From assembly GCA_047833645.1 (NCBI GenBank), contig CP181259.1, positions 1,984,001 through 2,048,000 of the forward strand: a DNA stretch of 64,000 bases, given 5' to 3'. The notes beneath the pieces are model-generated. The model was not told the origin of the DNA. It ran no database searches and saw nothing but the letters and a program-made list of their open reading frames with translations. Below are positions 41,895-50,067 of this stretch, piece after piece (position 1 is the first letter of the stretch; each line of letters begins with the position of its first letter). The position numbers were made by a program, and so were the translations under genes. This DNA comes from Pseudolactococcus sp041800635 (GTDB lineage Bacteria > Bacillota > Bacilli > Lactobacillales > Streptococcaceae).

Positions 41895-42071
41895 ATGACT
41901 CGTAGAGATAGAGAGAAAACGTCACGGTCAATTGCCAGCAGTGGTATCACATTTGGCTGTGCGCTAGCTATTGTCATATCCTATGTCAAATGGCACAGCA
42001 TCGCTTGGGCCTGTATTCACGGTCTGTTCAGCTGGGCCTATGTGATTTATTTTATAATCAAAGGTTATTAA
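41895..42071 (+). CDS. Small membrane protein of 58 aa, unknown function
   Basis: A good AGAAAGGAGAG precedes ATG 41895. The basic start MTRRDREKTSRSIASS is followed by two hydrophobic helices (GITFGCALAIVISYVKW and HGLFSWAYVIYFIIKGY), so a two-span membrane protein is expected. It lies between gdpP and rplI and is led by a copy of the repeated leader element. I recognise no named family. Confidence 0.7.
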   Translation: MTRRDREKTSRSIASSGITFGCALAIVISYVKWHSIAWACIHGLFSWAYVIYFIIKGY

Positions 42072-42097
42072 CTTAGTTCAAAAGAAGGAGAGATACA

Positions 42098-42550
42098 ATG
42101 AAAGTTATATTTTTACAAGATGTCAAAGGCAAAGGCAAACGTGGCGAGGTCAAAGAAGTCCCAACTGGTTTTGCCCAAAACTTTTTAATCAAGAAAAATC
42201 TTGCCAAAGAAGCAACAGGCCAGGCCATGGCTGAACTGAAAGGGCAAGTCAAAGCAGAAGAAAAAGCAGAAGCTGAAATCTTGGCAGAAGTCCAAGCCCT
42301 CAAAGCAGAACTTGAGAAAGAAACAACAATTGTTGAGGTTAAAGAAAAAGTCGGGGCAGACGGTCGTCTCTTTGGCGCCATCAATTCTAAAAAAATTGCG
42401 GATGCCCTCAATGCCCAGTTCAACCTTAAACTGGACAAACACAAAATCCAGTTAGAATACCCCCTCAAAGCCATCGGCTTGAAGGACGTGCCAGTTAAAC
42501 TGCACAAAGATGTAACGGCAATGATTCGCGTTAAAATTTCGGAGAAATAA
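42098..42550 (+). CDS. rplI: 50S ribosomal protein L9
   Basis: A 150-aa protein of the large subunit, with the N-terminal RNA-binding domain MKVIFLQDVKGKGKRGEVK, the long connecting helix rich in Lys/Glu/Ala and a C-terminal rRNA-binding domain. Length and motif are standard. GAAGGAGAG precedes the start. It abuts dnaC directly (stop at 42550, start at 42551), the conserved rplI-dnaC pair. Confidence 0.97.
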   Translation: MKVIFLQDVKGKGKRGEVKEVPTGFAQNFLIKKNLAKEATGQAMAELKGQVKAEEKAEAEILAEVQALKAELEKETTIVEVKEKVGADGRLFGAINSKKIADALNAQFNLKLDKHKIQLEYPLKAIGLKDVPVKLHKDVTAMIRVKISEK

Positions 42551-43912
42551 ATGGCAGATATTGATGTGCTCAAGGCCCCGCCTCAAGATTTAGCAGCCGA
42601 GCAAGCTGTCCTTGGGGCGATTTTCCTTGATAGTGAACGCTTGATTGAGGTATCAGAATATGTAACAGCTGATGACTTTTATAAGACATCACACAAGATT
42701 ATTTTTCGTATCATGTTGCGCCTGCAAGATGATCGTAGCCCGATTGATGTCCTAACCGTCCATTCTCTTTTGGAAAATCAGGGCGATTTGGAAACAATCG
42801 GTGGTATTTCTTATATCGCTGAATTGGCAACGAGCACGCCAACGGCTGCCCATGCTGTTTTCTATGCCAAAATTGTGGCTGAAAAATCCTTACTTCGTAA
42901 GTTAATCAGCCAATTAACCGATTCAGTTGAGCGCGCATACTCCCAAGAAGAGTCAGCCGACGATATCATTGCTGAGGCTGAAAAAGGCATCGTTGCCGTT
43001 ACAGAAGGTCGGACACGTTCAGGATTCCGTAAAATATCTGAAATCATTGACACCAACTATGATGAAATTGAACGTTTATCTAAGATGAAATCAGCAGTAA
43101 CTGGGATTTCGACCGGCTTTCCATCTCTTGATGCCAAAACGACCGGCCTCCACGAAGGCGAGCTAATCATCTTAGCCGCACGTCCCGCCATGGGGAAAAC
43201 CGCCTTTGCTCTCAATATCGCCTCAAATATTGGTAAACTTGGTGAAACCGTCGCCATCTTCTCACTGGAAATGGGTGCAGAAAGTTTGGTCAACCGGATG
43301 GTTTCATCAGAAGGGTTAATTGATGCCCATTCTTTACGAACTGGTAAGTTAACCGATGATGACTGGAGCAATTTGATCATTGCACAAGGCGCCTTGGCGG
43401 ATAGAAGTATTTACGTGGATGATTCGCCCGGTATTAAAATTACAGAGATTCGAGCAAGATCACGAAAATTAGCCCAAGAGCAAGGCAACCTCGGCTTGAT
43501 ATTAATTGACTATCTGCAATTGATTTCAGGCACAGGTAAAGAAAACCGGCAACAAGAAGTATCAGAAATTTCACGACAGTTGAAGGTCTTAGCCAAGGAA
43601 TTAAAAGTGCCTGTGATTGCCCTCAGTCAGCTCAGTCGTGGCGTTGAGCAACGTGAGGACAAACGCCCTAAATTGTCAGATTTGCGGGAGTCGGGTTCCA
43701 TTGAGCAAGATGCGGATATTGTTGCCTTTATACATCGTGAAGCATATTACCAAAACGCCAATGATCCCGAAGTTGAAATTGATAATAAAGCTGAGATTAT
43801 ATTTGCTAAGAATCGGTCAGGTGAAACCGGCACTGCTGAGTTAATGTGGGTCGGACAATTCACCAAGTTCACGAGCATTGACACGCAACATGAGGCAGGT
43901 CAAGGCTACTAA
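42551..43912 (+). CDS. dnaC: Replicative DNA helicase
   Basis: A 453-aa DnaB-type hexameric helicase (called DnaC in Bacillus). The N-terminal collar domain (PPQDLAAEQAVLGAIFLD) is followed by the RecA-like motor with Walker A ARPAMGKTAFALN, Walker B LILIDYLQLISG, motif SREIxxxLKxLAKEL (EISRQLKVLAKELKVPV) and the DLRESGSIEQDAD arginine-finger region. GGAGA just upstream lies in the end of rplI. A short hairpin overlaps its stop codon. Confidence 0.96.
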   Translation: MADIDVLKAPPQDLAAEQAVLGAIFLDSERLIEVSEYVTADDFYKTSHKIIFRIMLRLQDDRSPIDVLTVHSLLENQGDLETIGGISYIAELATSTPTAAHAVFYAKIVAEKSLLRKLISQLTDSVERAYSQEESADDIIAEAEKGIVAVTEGRTRSGFRKISEIIDTNYDEIERLSKMKSAVTGISTGFPSLDAKTTGLHEGELIILAARPAMGKTAFALNIASNIGKLGETVAIFSLEMGAESLVNRMVSSEGLIDAHSLRTGKLTDDDWSNLIIAQGALADRSIYVDDSPGIKITEIRARSRKLAQEQGNLGLILIDYLQLISGTGKENRQQEVSEISRQLKVLAKELKVPVIALSQLSRGVEQREDKRPKLSDLRESGSIEQDADIVAFIHREAYYQNANDPEVEIDNKAEIIFAKNRSGETGTAELMWVGQFTKFTSIDTQHEAGQGY

Positions 43913-43931
43913 AATCTAGTGTAGATTTTAG
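43909..43931 (+). other. Perfect hairpin at the dnaC stop
   Basis: CTAAAATCT-agtgt-AGATTTTAG, 9 bp with a 5-nt loop, covers the dnaC stop. There is no U-run, so it may protect the 3' end or be a weak terminator. Confidence 0.45.
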
Positions 43932-43942
43932 GTGGCCTTTCA

Positions 43943-43951
43943 TGTTATAAT
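43943..43951 (+). promoter_or_regulatory. veg promoter, extended -10
   Basis: TGTTATAAT, a near-perfect extended -10, 60 bp before veg. The veg gene is known for strong promoters in Bacillus. Confidence 0.6.
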
Positions 43952-44011
43952 AGAAATACTGTAAAAGTTCACACCTTGTGAACTAAGGAAACCAAAGAAA
44001 CGAGAGCGATA

Positions 44012-44260
44012 ATGGATAGTCAAGAAGTTGGAAAAATCATTGAAATCAAAAAAGAAGTAGCTTCACATTTAGGTGAAGATGTGGATATCACGGATCACTA
44101 CGGTCGTAAACGTGAAAACCGTCATAAAGTGACCTTGACAGAAGTTTTTGATACGCATTTTGTCGTTGAAAAAACATTGCCACGCGGTCAAAAAATCGTA
44201 GAATCTTATATGTATGCTGACATTTTAACGCAGTCTATGTTGATTCATTATAAAGGGTAA
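44012..44260 (+). CDS. veg: Veg family protein
   Basis: An 82-aa protein with the Veg/DUF1021 pattern: IIEIKKEVASHLGEDVDI, then GRKRENRHKVTLTEVFDTHFVV and a YMYADILTQ end. In Bacillus, Veg promotes biofilm formation; its biochemistry is unclear. It has its own extended -10 promoter and an AAACGAGAG ribosome site. Downstream is ccrZ. Confidence 0.88.
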   Translation: MDSQEVGKIIEIKKEVASHLGEDVDITDHYGRKRENRHKVTLTEVFDTHFVVEKTLPRGQKIVESYMYADILTQSMLIHYKG

Positions 44261-44302
44261 GGCAGTCATTTGATATCAGAAAGAAAGGAGGGGTCTATCA
44301 GT

Positions 44303-45103
44303 ATGATGCAAGGCAATGAAGCGGATTGGCACTACGTGCCATTAAATAACTCGTTTGGTCAAAGTGTGAATAACGTTTTTTATGCAACTTTTGGTAGCCA
44401 AAAGGCATTTGTTAAAGTTAATGCTAGCCCTCTTCTGGCATCAATTTCACAAGTGGGTTTGACACCAAAAATTATCTGGACCAAGCGTAATAGCAATGGT
44501 GACATGTTAACGGCACAATCTTGGGTCGACGGTGTCGTCCTTGCGGCAACTGAAATGGGTGATATGCAGGTCAATCAAACACTTGCCACGCTGCATCACA
44601 GTAAAATGCTGGTAGAAGCTTTCAAAAAATTTGGCAATGATGTGACCACACCTAAACAATTGGTGGATAGATTACATCAACATGCCCATAGAAGTTTGAT
44701 TCAAAATACCTACTTGTCGAATGCCCTATCGGAATTACGCGAAGCAACACCCAAGTTTGAGGCGCAACATGCCGTCGTCGTCCATGGGGATGTGAACCAT
44801 CACAACTGGTTAAAAAATGACCACAGTGGTAAGATTTACTTAGTCGATTGGGACACAGTTGCTTTATCAGACGCCTTTGTGGATGTTGCCCATCTCTTGA
44901 GTCACTACATTGCCCCAAATCAGTGGCGGGAATGGTTAGAGTACTCAGGCTATCGGGTAGATGACGAAACTTTTGTTAAAATAAAATGGTATGGCACCTT
45001 ATCATTTTTAAAACAAATCAACGAAAATTTATGGTCTGATAATTTGCAGGCCGCAAATTTAGAAATTCTAGGTTTGCGAAATTTTAGTGACATTTTTAAA
45101 TAA
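44303..45103 (+). CDS. ccrZ: Choline-kinase-like phosphotransferase, CcrZ/YtmP family
   Basis: A 266-aa protein with an aminoglycoside-phosphotransferase fold: HGDVNHHNWLK (catalytic loop) and YLVDWDTVALSDAFVDVAHLL (metal-binding Asp). In pneumococcus, CcrZ couples division to replication initiation; the small-molecule substrate in relatives may be ribose or choline-like. I start at ATG 44303, where AAAGGAGGGG stands nine bases away; an upstream TTG adds 11 residues without support. The ccrZ-trmB neighbourhood is conserved. A terminator follows. Confidence 0.85.
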   Translation: MMQGNEADWHYVPLNNSFGQSVNNVFYATFGSQKAFVKVNASPLLASISQVGLTPKIIWTKRNSNGDMLTAQSWVDGVVLAATEMGDMQVNQTLATLHHSKMLVEAFKKFGNDVTTPKQLVDRLHQHAHRSLIQNTYLSNALSELREATPKFEAQHAVVVHGDVNHHNWLKNDHSGKIYLVDWDTVALSDAFVDVAHLLSHYIAPNQWREWLEYSGYRVDDETFVKIKWYGTLSFLKQINENLWSDNLQAANLEILGLRNFSDIFK

Positions 45104-45110
45104 TGTATGG

Positions 45111-45133
45111 GGAGACTAGCGTCTCCTTGTTTC
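45111..45133 (+). terminator. Probable terminator after ccrZ
   Basis: GGAGAC-tagc-GTCTCC, then TTGTTTC. The U-run is imperfect. Confidence 0.5.
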
Positions 45134-45229
45134 AGTTAAAAGGAAAAAGTTTAAACCGTGCGTTTAGGCTTTTCTACTCAAAAAAATAAGACATGTGATA
45201 GATCGTAAGAATTAACAAAGGAGTGAAAC

Positions 45230-45871
45230 ATGCGAGTCAGAAATCGTAAAGGCGCCCCAGAAATGATGGCAGCCAATACCCAATACGTGGTTGAAAATCC
45301 AGAGGCCTTTAAAGGCAAATGGGCAGAAAAATTTGGTAATGATCATCCCATCCATATTGAAGTTGGATCAGGCAAAGGGGCTTTTATCACAGGCATGGCA
45401 GAACGCCATCCAGAGATTAACTATATCGCCATTGACATGCAGCTGACTGTTTTATCCTACGCCTTGGATAAGGTCTTAGAAATGGACTTGCCCAATGTGC
45501 AACTCTTGCATGTTGACGGCAGTAGCTTAACCCATTATTTTGCCGATGGTGAAGTGGCCTTGGTCTACCTGAATTTCTCAGATCCCTGGCCTAAGACACG
45601 TCATGAAAAACGTCGCTTGACTTACAAGGATTTTCTGAAAACCTATGAAACAATTCTAGTCAAAAAAGGGCAAGTCCATTTTAAAACGGATAACCGTGGC
45701 TTGTTTGAGTACTCGCTCGCTTCGATGAGTCAATATGGCATGACCTTGCAAGAAGTGTGGTTGGATCTACATGCTGATGCCACATTTGCCGAAAAGAATG
45801 TGATGACAGAGTATGAGGCGAAATTCTCCTCAAAAGGCCAAGTCATCTACCGTGTGGAGGCGCAGTTTTGA
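45230..45871 (+). CDS. trmB: tRNA (guanine-N7)-methyltransferase
   Basis: A 213-aa SAM-dependent enzyme making m7G46 in tRNA variable loops. Motifs: the start MRVRNRKGAPE, SAM site IEVGSGKGAFITGMA, LNFSDPWPKTRHEKRRLT (family signature) and FKTDNRGLFEYSLASM. AAAGGAG precedes the ATG. nrdR begins two bases after the stop. Confidence 0.95.
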   Translation: MRVRNRKGAPEMMAANTQYVVENPEAFKGKWAEKFGNDHPIHIEVGSGKGAFITGMAERHPEINYIAIDMQLTVLSYALDKVLEMDLPNVQLLHVDGSSLTHYFADGEVALVYLNFSDPWPKTRHEKRRLTYKDFLKTYETILVKKGQVHFKTDNRGLFEYSLASMSQYGMTLQEVWLDLHADATFAEKNVMTEYEAKFSSKGQVIYRVEAQF

Positions 45872-45872
45872 T

Positions 45873-46325
45873 ATGAAATGTCCAAAATGTCAATCAGAAG
45901 AATCGAAAGTCGTTGATAGTCGTCAGGCTGAAAATGCCATCAGACGTCGTCGCGAGTGCGAAAATTGCGGCAATCGTTTTACAACTTTTGAACGTATCGA
46001 AGAAATGCCCTTGTTGGTCATCAAAAAAGATGATACCCGCGAAATTTTCAATCGGGATAAAATCATCACAGGGATCGTTCGGAGTGCCCGTAAACGGCCA
46101 GTGTCTTCAGAGTCGATTGAAAAAGCGGTCGAACGTGTTGAGCGCAAGGTGCGGATGCTTTCCGAAAATGAAGTGCGCTCTGAAACGATTGGCGAGTTTG
46201 TCATGGAAGAATTAGCAGAACTCGACGAAATCACTTATGTGCGTTTCGCCAGCGTGTATCGCAGTTTTAAAGACGTCAGTGATCTTGAAGACCTCTTGCG
46301 TAACATTACCAAAAAGAATAAGTAG
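45873..46325 (+). CDS. nrdR: Ribonucleotide reductase repressor NrdR
   Basis: A 150-aa repressor. The zinc ribbon KCPKCQSEESKVVDSRQ...RRRECENCGNRFTTFE is followed by an ATP-cone domain (VIKKDDTREIFNRDKI, EFVMEELAELDEITYVRFASVYRSF). It senses dATP/ATP and represses nrd operons at NrdR boxes. The start is ATG 45873, directly after trmB. No nrd genes are in the window. dnaB and dnaI follow, the usual order in these bacteria. Confidence 0.95.
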   Translation: MKCPKCQSEESKVVDSRQAENAIRRRRECENCGNRFTTFERIEEMPLLVIKKDDTREIFNRDKIITGIVRSARKRPVSSESIEKAVERVERKVRMLSENEVRSETIGEFVMEELAELDEITYVRFASVYRSFKDVSDLEDLLRNITKKNK

Positions 46326-46386
46326 AAGTTGATTGTGAGTCTTGCTCAGGACAGGATCAACTGAAAATTGGATTGAGGAAGTGACC

Positions 46387-47571
46387 ATGCGGCCCATTGA
46401 TAAATTCACAGTAAAAAATGCTGACAAAACCAGCTTTGATGCCGGTGTTTTTGTCATGTTCTACCAACCGATTATCGGACGAGATGGCTTTGCCTTATAC
46501 CAACTCCTCCGTGCCTTCCCAAGTCAAAAGGGGCGCTTGTCAGACTTGCTTAACCACATGGACTATGGTTTGAATGAGTTGATGACTGGCTTTGATCAGT
46601 TATCCGCCTTGCATTTGCTAGAGATTTATGACGACCATGGTGAGCTGACCCTAGATTTACAAAGCCATTTGACGCCGGAGCTTTTTCTAGCAGATGGCCT
46701 TTACAAGCAATTATTAATGGCTAAAATCGGTCAGCCTGCCGTTGACAGATTAGCAAGAACCACCAACTTTTCTGGTCAAAAAATCTCGAAGAAGTTTTCA
46801 GATGTTTACCGTGTAGCGGAAATCCCTGAAACATCAGTCCTGTTAGCACCGACAGATACGAAATTAGACCTATCCGCCTTCAAGGCAGCCATGCAAGATC
46901 AAGGCGTCAAGTTTTCAGATGAAACTAAAGACACGCTAGCGCTCTATGCCTTGGCAGATAAATTTGATCTGGATTGGTACCAACTCTTTAAAATCGCTGA
47001 AACGACGAAAAATCCCGACCAAACGTTGAACACGGCCAATATGTCTCGTCATTTAATCATGCAAAACCAAAAACAGCCACGCTTACTCGATTTTTCAAAA
47101 GCCGAACAAGCCTTGATTAGAACAGCCAAATCTGAAAAACCAGAAGCGCTGCTGACACAAATCAAAAAACGCCGATTTGATGGTCATCCTACCCAAAAAG
47201 AAAAGCAACTCCTCGTCCGCCTATCACGTGATGGTGTTGCACCAGAAATCCAAAACATGCTGATCATCTATTTCTTGGAAATTCGGGGCTATTCTAATGT
47301 CTCAGACTATATAGAAGAGCAAGCCAACCGCTGGAAGAAAGATCAGGTGACCTCAGCCGAGCTCGCCGTTAAGTGGTTAGCAACCTATCAGCGCAAGCAG
47401 ACCGAGAAAGTACAGCAAAAGACAAAACCCCAACAAAAAGCGGCACCCGTTGGGAGTAAAACACCGGATTGGTATGATCCTGATTATAAAAATGAAACCA
47501 GCAGGGATCAACAGGCAGAGCTAGAAAAAATCAGACGTCAAGCACTAGAAAAAATGAATGGTGGTGAGTAA
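46387..47571 (+). CDS. dnaB: Replication initiation and membrane attachment protein DnaB
   Basis: A 394-aa primosomal protein that works with DnaD and DnaI to load the helicase at oriC. It has two DnaB/DnaD-type helical domains (start MRPIDKFTVKNADKTSF; later KAEQALIRTAK...LLVRLSRDGVAPEIQNMLIIYFLE) and a charged C-terminal tail with an YxxxD-like end. I start at ATG 46387, with GAGGAAG upstream, rather than 15 codons earlier. It is followed by dnaI with its start just after the stop. Confidence 0.88.
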   Translation: MRPIDKFTVKNADKTSFDAGVFVMFYQPIIGRDGFALYQLLRAFPSQKGRLSDLLNHMDYGLNELMTGFDQLSALHLLEIYDDHGELTLDLQSHLTPELFLADGLYKQLLMAKIGQPAVDRLARTTNFSGQKISKKFSDVYRVAEIPETSVLLAPTDTKLDLSAFKAAMQDQGVKFSDETKDTLALYALADKFDLDWYQLFKIAETTKNPDQTLNTANMSRHLIMQNQKQPRLLDFSKAEQALIRTAKSEKPEALLTQIKKRRFDGHPTQKEKQLLVRLSRDGVAPEIQNMLIIYFLEIRGYSNVSDYIEEQANRWKKDQVTSAELAVKWLATYQRKQTEKVQQKTKPQQKAAPVGSKTPDWYDPDYKNETSRDQQAELEKIRRQALEKMNGGE

Positions 47572-47572
47572 G

Positions 47573-48460
47573 ATGGCAATGGAATCAATAGCAGATGCGA
47601 TGGCAAATCGTTTAGATATCAAAAAATATCAGGAATTGACAGCCAAAATTTTGGACAACCCTGAAATTCAAGCCTTTATTCAGGACAATGAATTTGACCC
47701 GACACAAGTCAACAAATCTCTGTCAAAATTTAACGAATATTTAAAAGAAAAAGCTAAATTCGACGCGGGTGAGCCCACTAAAATAGCTGGCTATGAGCCG
47801 ATTCTCTTTAACAATGAAGGCTTTGCGGATGTGACCTATCGTGCCACAGCAGAAACCTTAGCTAAAGAAGCCGAAATCAGCAAAAAACGCCGCGTTAAAT
47901 TGATTGGCATGCCGAGAGATTTTGCTAATATCACATGGGATGATGTCCTTTTAGATGATGCTAATCGTGTTGCGGCTTATCAAGCGATTACCGAATTTAT
48001 CGCAGATTATCCTAATCAAAACGGGATCTATCTCTACGGTCAATTCGGTGTGGGTAAGAGTTTTATGATGGCTGCTATGGCCAATAAATTGGCAGAGAAG
48101 GGGATTTCGACTAGCTTGATTCACTATCCTTCTTTCATCTCTGACAACACTGGCTTTGATGAGTTAAAATGGCAGGCTAATGAAATCAAAAAAGTCCAAG
48201 TCTTGGTTTTAGATGACATTGGCGCCGAAAGTAATAACGACTGGATTCGAGATAATATTTTGCAAGTCATCTTGCAGTATCGGATGCAGGAAAATTTGTC
48301 GACATTTTTCACGTCGAATTTAACCATGGAAGAGTTAGAAAAACACCTCGCCATGACCAAAAAAGGGGATGAGACGTGGCCGGCCAAGCGGGTCATGGAA
48401 CGTGTCCGTAAGCTATCAAGAGAATTTCGTTTGGAAGGAGAAAATCGGCGCAATGGTTAA
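47573..48460 (+). CDS. dnaI: Helicase loader DnaI
   Basis: A 295-aa AAA+ loader that places the DnaC helicase on DNA. An N-terminal helicase-binding region precedes the AAA+ core with Walker A LYGQFGVGKSFMMAAMA, Walker B VLVLDDIGAES and sensor 1 STFFTSNLTM. I start at ATG 47573 (MAMESIAD), two bases after dnaB; a GTG five codons earlier overlaps dnaB. The next gene starts within its last codons. Confidence 0.9.
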   Translation: MAMESIADAMANRLDIKKYQELTAKILDNPEIQAFIQDNEFDPTQVNKSLSKFNEYLKEKAKFDAGEPTKIAGYEPILFNNEGFADVTYRATAETLAKEAEISKKRRVKLIGMPRDFANITWDDVLLDDANRVAAYQAITEFIADYPNQNGIYLYGQFGVGKSFMMAAMANKLAEKGISTSLIHYPSFISDNTGFDELKWQANEIKKVQVLVLDDIGAESNNDWIRDNILQVILQYRMQENLSTFFTSNLTMEELEKHLAMTKKGDETWPAKRVMERVRKLSREFRLEGENRRNG

Positions 48461-49175
48461 TGACATGGTTAAGGTGATGCAAGCACATGCATCGGTCAGA
48501 AATTTTACAACTGAGAAAATTCCTGATGAGGTGTTAAAAGTAATGATCGAAGCAGGACGAGCAGCGTCAACTTGGAAAAATTTCCAGTCTTATTCGATTA
48601 TCAATGTCCACACGGATGAGACCAAGGCTAAGATTTTTGAGTTGCAACCACAAAAGTCAATAAAAAATGCGTCTCATTTTCTCGTATTTGTCGGTGATTT
48701 AAATCGAGCTGAGAAAGCAACGAAATTGCATACAGATGCGTTTTACCCAGAAGGCACCGAAAATCTTCTGATTTCATCAGTGGATGCCAGTCTAGCCGCG
48801 CAAAATACCTTGCTTGCAGCAGAAAGTCTGGGCTATGGTGGTGTCTTTGTCGGCTTGATTCGGGATCAAGCAGCTGAATTGTCAGCGCTTTTAAACTTGC
48901 CTGACTATACCTATCCTTTATTTGGCTTAGCCATAGGTGTGCCAGCGCGTCAAAATGCTGTCAAACCACGCTTGCCTTATGAAGCAGTTGTTTTTGATGA
49001 ACGTTATCAGGAACAAACGGCGCAAGTGATTGAAGATTACGACCGCTTACAAGCAGAATTTGCTGGGGAACGTCGCCTTTCTAGCGATTGGAGTGAACGC
49101 ATCGCCGCCCAATTTGGTGTCCCATCACAAACAGCGACATTGACGAATTTACAAGATAAAAAGTTGATGAGATAA
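48453..49175 (+). CDS. NADPH-dependent nitroreductase/FMN oxidoreductase family
   Basis: A 240-aa flavoenzyme of the NfrA/FRP type. Features: HASVRNFTTEKIPDEVL at the start, RAASTWKNFQSYSIINV, GGVFVGLIRD and GLAIGVPARQNAVKPRLP. It reduces FMN, nitro compounds or quinones with NAD(P)H. I start at ATG 48453, where AAGGAGA stands ten bases upstream and the start overlaps the dnaI end; ATG 48465 is a second possibility. The physiological substrate is unknown. Confidence 0.85.
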   Translation: MVNDMVKVMQAHASVRNFTTEKIPDEVLKVMIEAGRAASTWKNFQSYSIINVHTDETKAKIFELQPQKSIKNASHFLVFVGDLNRAEKATKLHTDAFYPEGTENLLISSVDASLAAQNTLLAAESLGYGGVFVGLIRDQAAELSALLNLPDYTYPLFGLAIGVPARQNAVKPRLPYEAVVFDERYQEQTAQVIEDYDRLQAEFAGERRLSSDWSERIAAQFGVPSQTATLTNLQDKKLMR

Positions 49176-49212
49176 AAAAAGTTCGAGGCATTTAAGCCGC
49201 GAACTTTTTTTT
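49174..49212. terminator. Bidirectional terminator
   Basis: AAAAAAAGTTCG and CGAACTTTTTTTT flank an inner GGC/GCC stem. It serves the nitroreductase gene (+) and the convergent membrane-protein gene (-). Confidence 0.8.
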
Positions 49213-49249
49213 ACTGTGCATCTGTCTTGAAGTTTTTCAAGCTTGCGAG

Positions 49250-49585
49250 CTAGAGTGCGCCACCAATGATAGCAACGATACCACCAGCGATACCCATGAA
49301 TGGGATCAAAGCGACAGCGCCACCAACGATTAAAAGAACATGTGGTGCTGTTTTAACAGGTCCTGTTCCTTTATAATAAACGATAGCAACGATTCCAAGA
49401 ACTAGAATTGCAATCTTCACTAAGGTGAGGATTAGAGTTGCGCCAATTGTAGAAGTCGCACCTGTATCACCATTGATCATATCATTGGTTACACCACCAA
49501 GAATGAATAAGGGAGCGAAAATAAGGGCAATACCACCGACAAGTCCGAAGATGCCGTTTGTGAGTGCGAGAGTTTTAGATTTCAT
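49250..49585 (-). CDS. Small hydrophobic membrane protein, unknown function
   Basis: A 111-aa protein with four predicted helices: FGLVGGIALIFAPLFILGG, ATLILTLVKIAILVLGIVAIV, VLLIVGGAVALIPF and GIAGGIVAIIGGAL. It resembles DUF4064-type proteins with a glycine-rich pattern, which are common near lactococcal stress genes. AGGAGA precedes the ATG. It is a single gene, convergent with the nitroreductase. No function can be given. Confidence 0.75.
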   Translation of the reverse strand: MKSKTLALTNGIFGLVGGIALIFAPLFILGGVTNDMINGDTGATSTIGATLILTLVKIAILVLGIVAIVYYKGTGPVKTAPHVLLIVGGAVALIPFMGIAGGIVAIIGGAL

Positions 49586-50067
49586 AAAATCTCCTAACTT
49601 AGCTTTTAGTGAGGATCAAGGCTTGCTCATAGGTGATAAGTCAATTATAGAATGAGTGCTGTTATACTATCTAGCGTCTTATGCCATGTATCACGGTATG
49701 TTATTGGATGCTTGGCTCAATCTATTTTTTTAGCCTCTCATTTTAAATCAAGTAAGTATGAGGCAAAATGAGATATTAATATGGGCAACAAAATTTTTTA
49801 TAAGTCTCTTTTAGAGATATAAAGGGGATTTAGTTTATTAAATAAGTTATATAAGTTAAATAAATTATTTAACGGTTAGATTAATATTGTCATATGTCGT
49901 GGTAAATTGCACTGATATGCTTATTATAATCACATCTTTTTAAGTGAAGGTAATTATCCTGTTTGATCGTCAAAAAAGATGAGCAGGAGTAAACATATTA
50001 TGTTATACTTAGACTTGAGTGCTTAGCAAGTGGACAGGCACGGCAACATAAAGGAGAAAAGAAAACA
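49586..50067. other. 480-bp AT-rich intergenic region before der
   Basis: No gene is seen. The stretch 49780-49900 is rich in TTAAATAA-like runs. The only clear signal is the extended -10 at 50001. A weak dyad ATAAGTTATATAAGTTAAATAAATT near 49841 could be an operator or bent DNA. Confidence 0.4.
50001..50009 (+). promoter_or_regulatory. der promoter, extended -10
   Basis: TGTTATACT, 58 bp before the der start. Confidence 0.5.

Noticed and set aside
42073..42573. A 166-codon minus-strand frame opposite rplI
   Set aside because: Lies entirely over the conserved L9 gene; its serine/leucine-rich translation reflects the complement of Lys/Glu/Ala codons and has no ribosome site.
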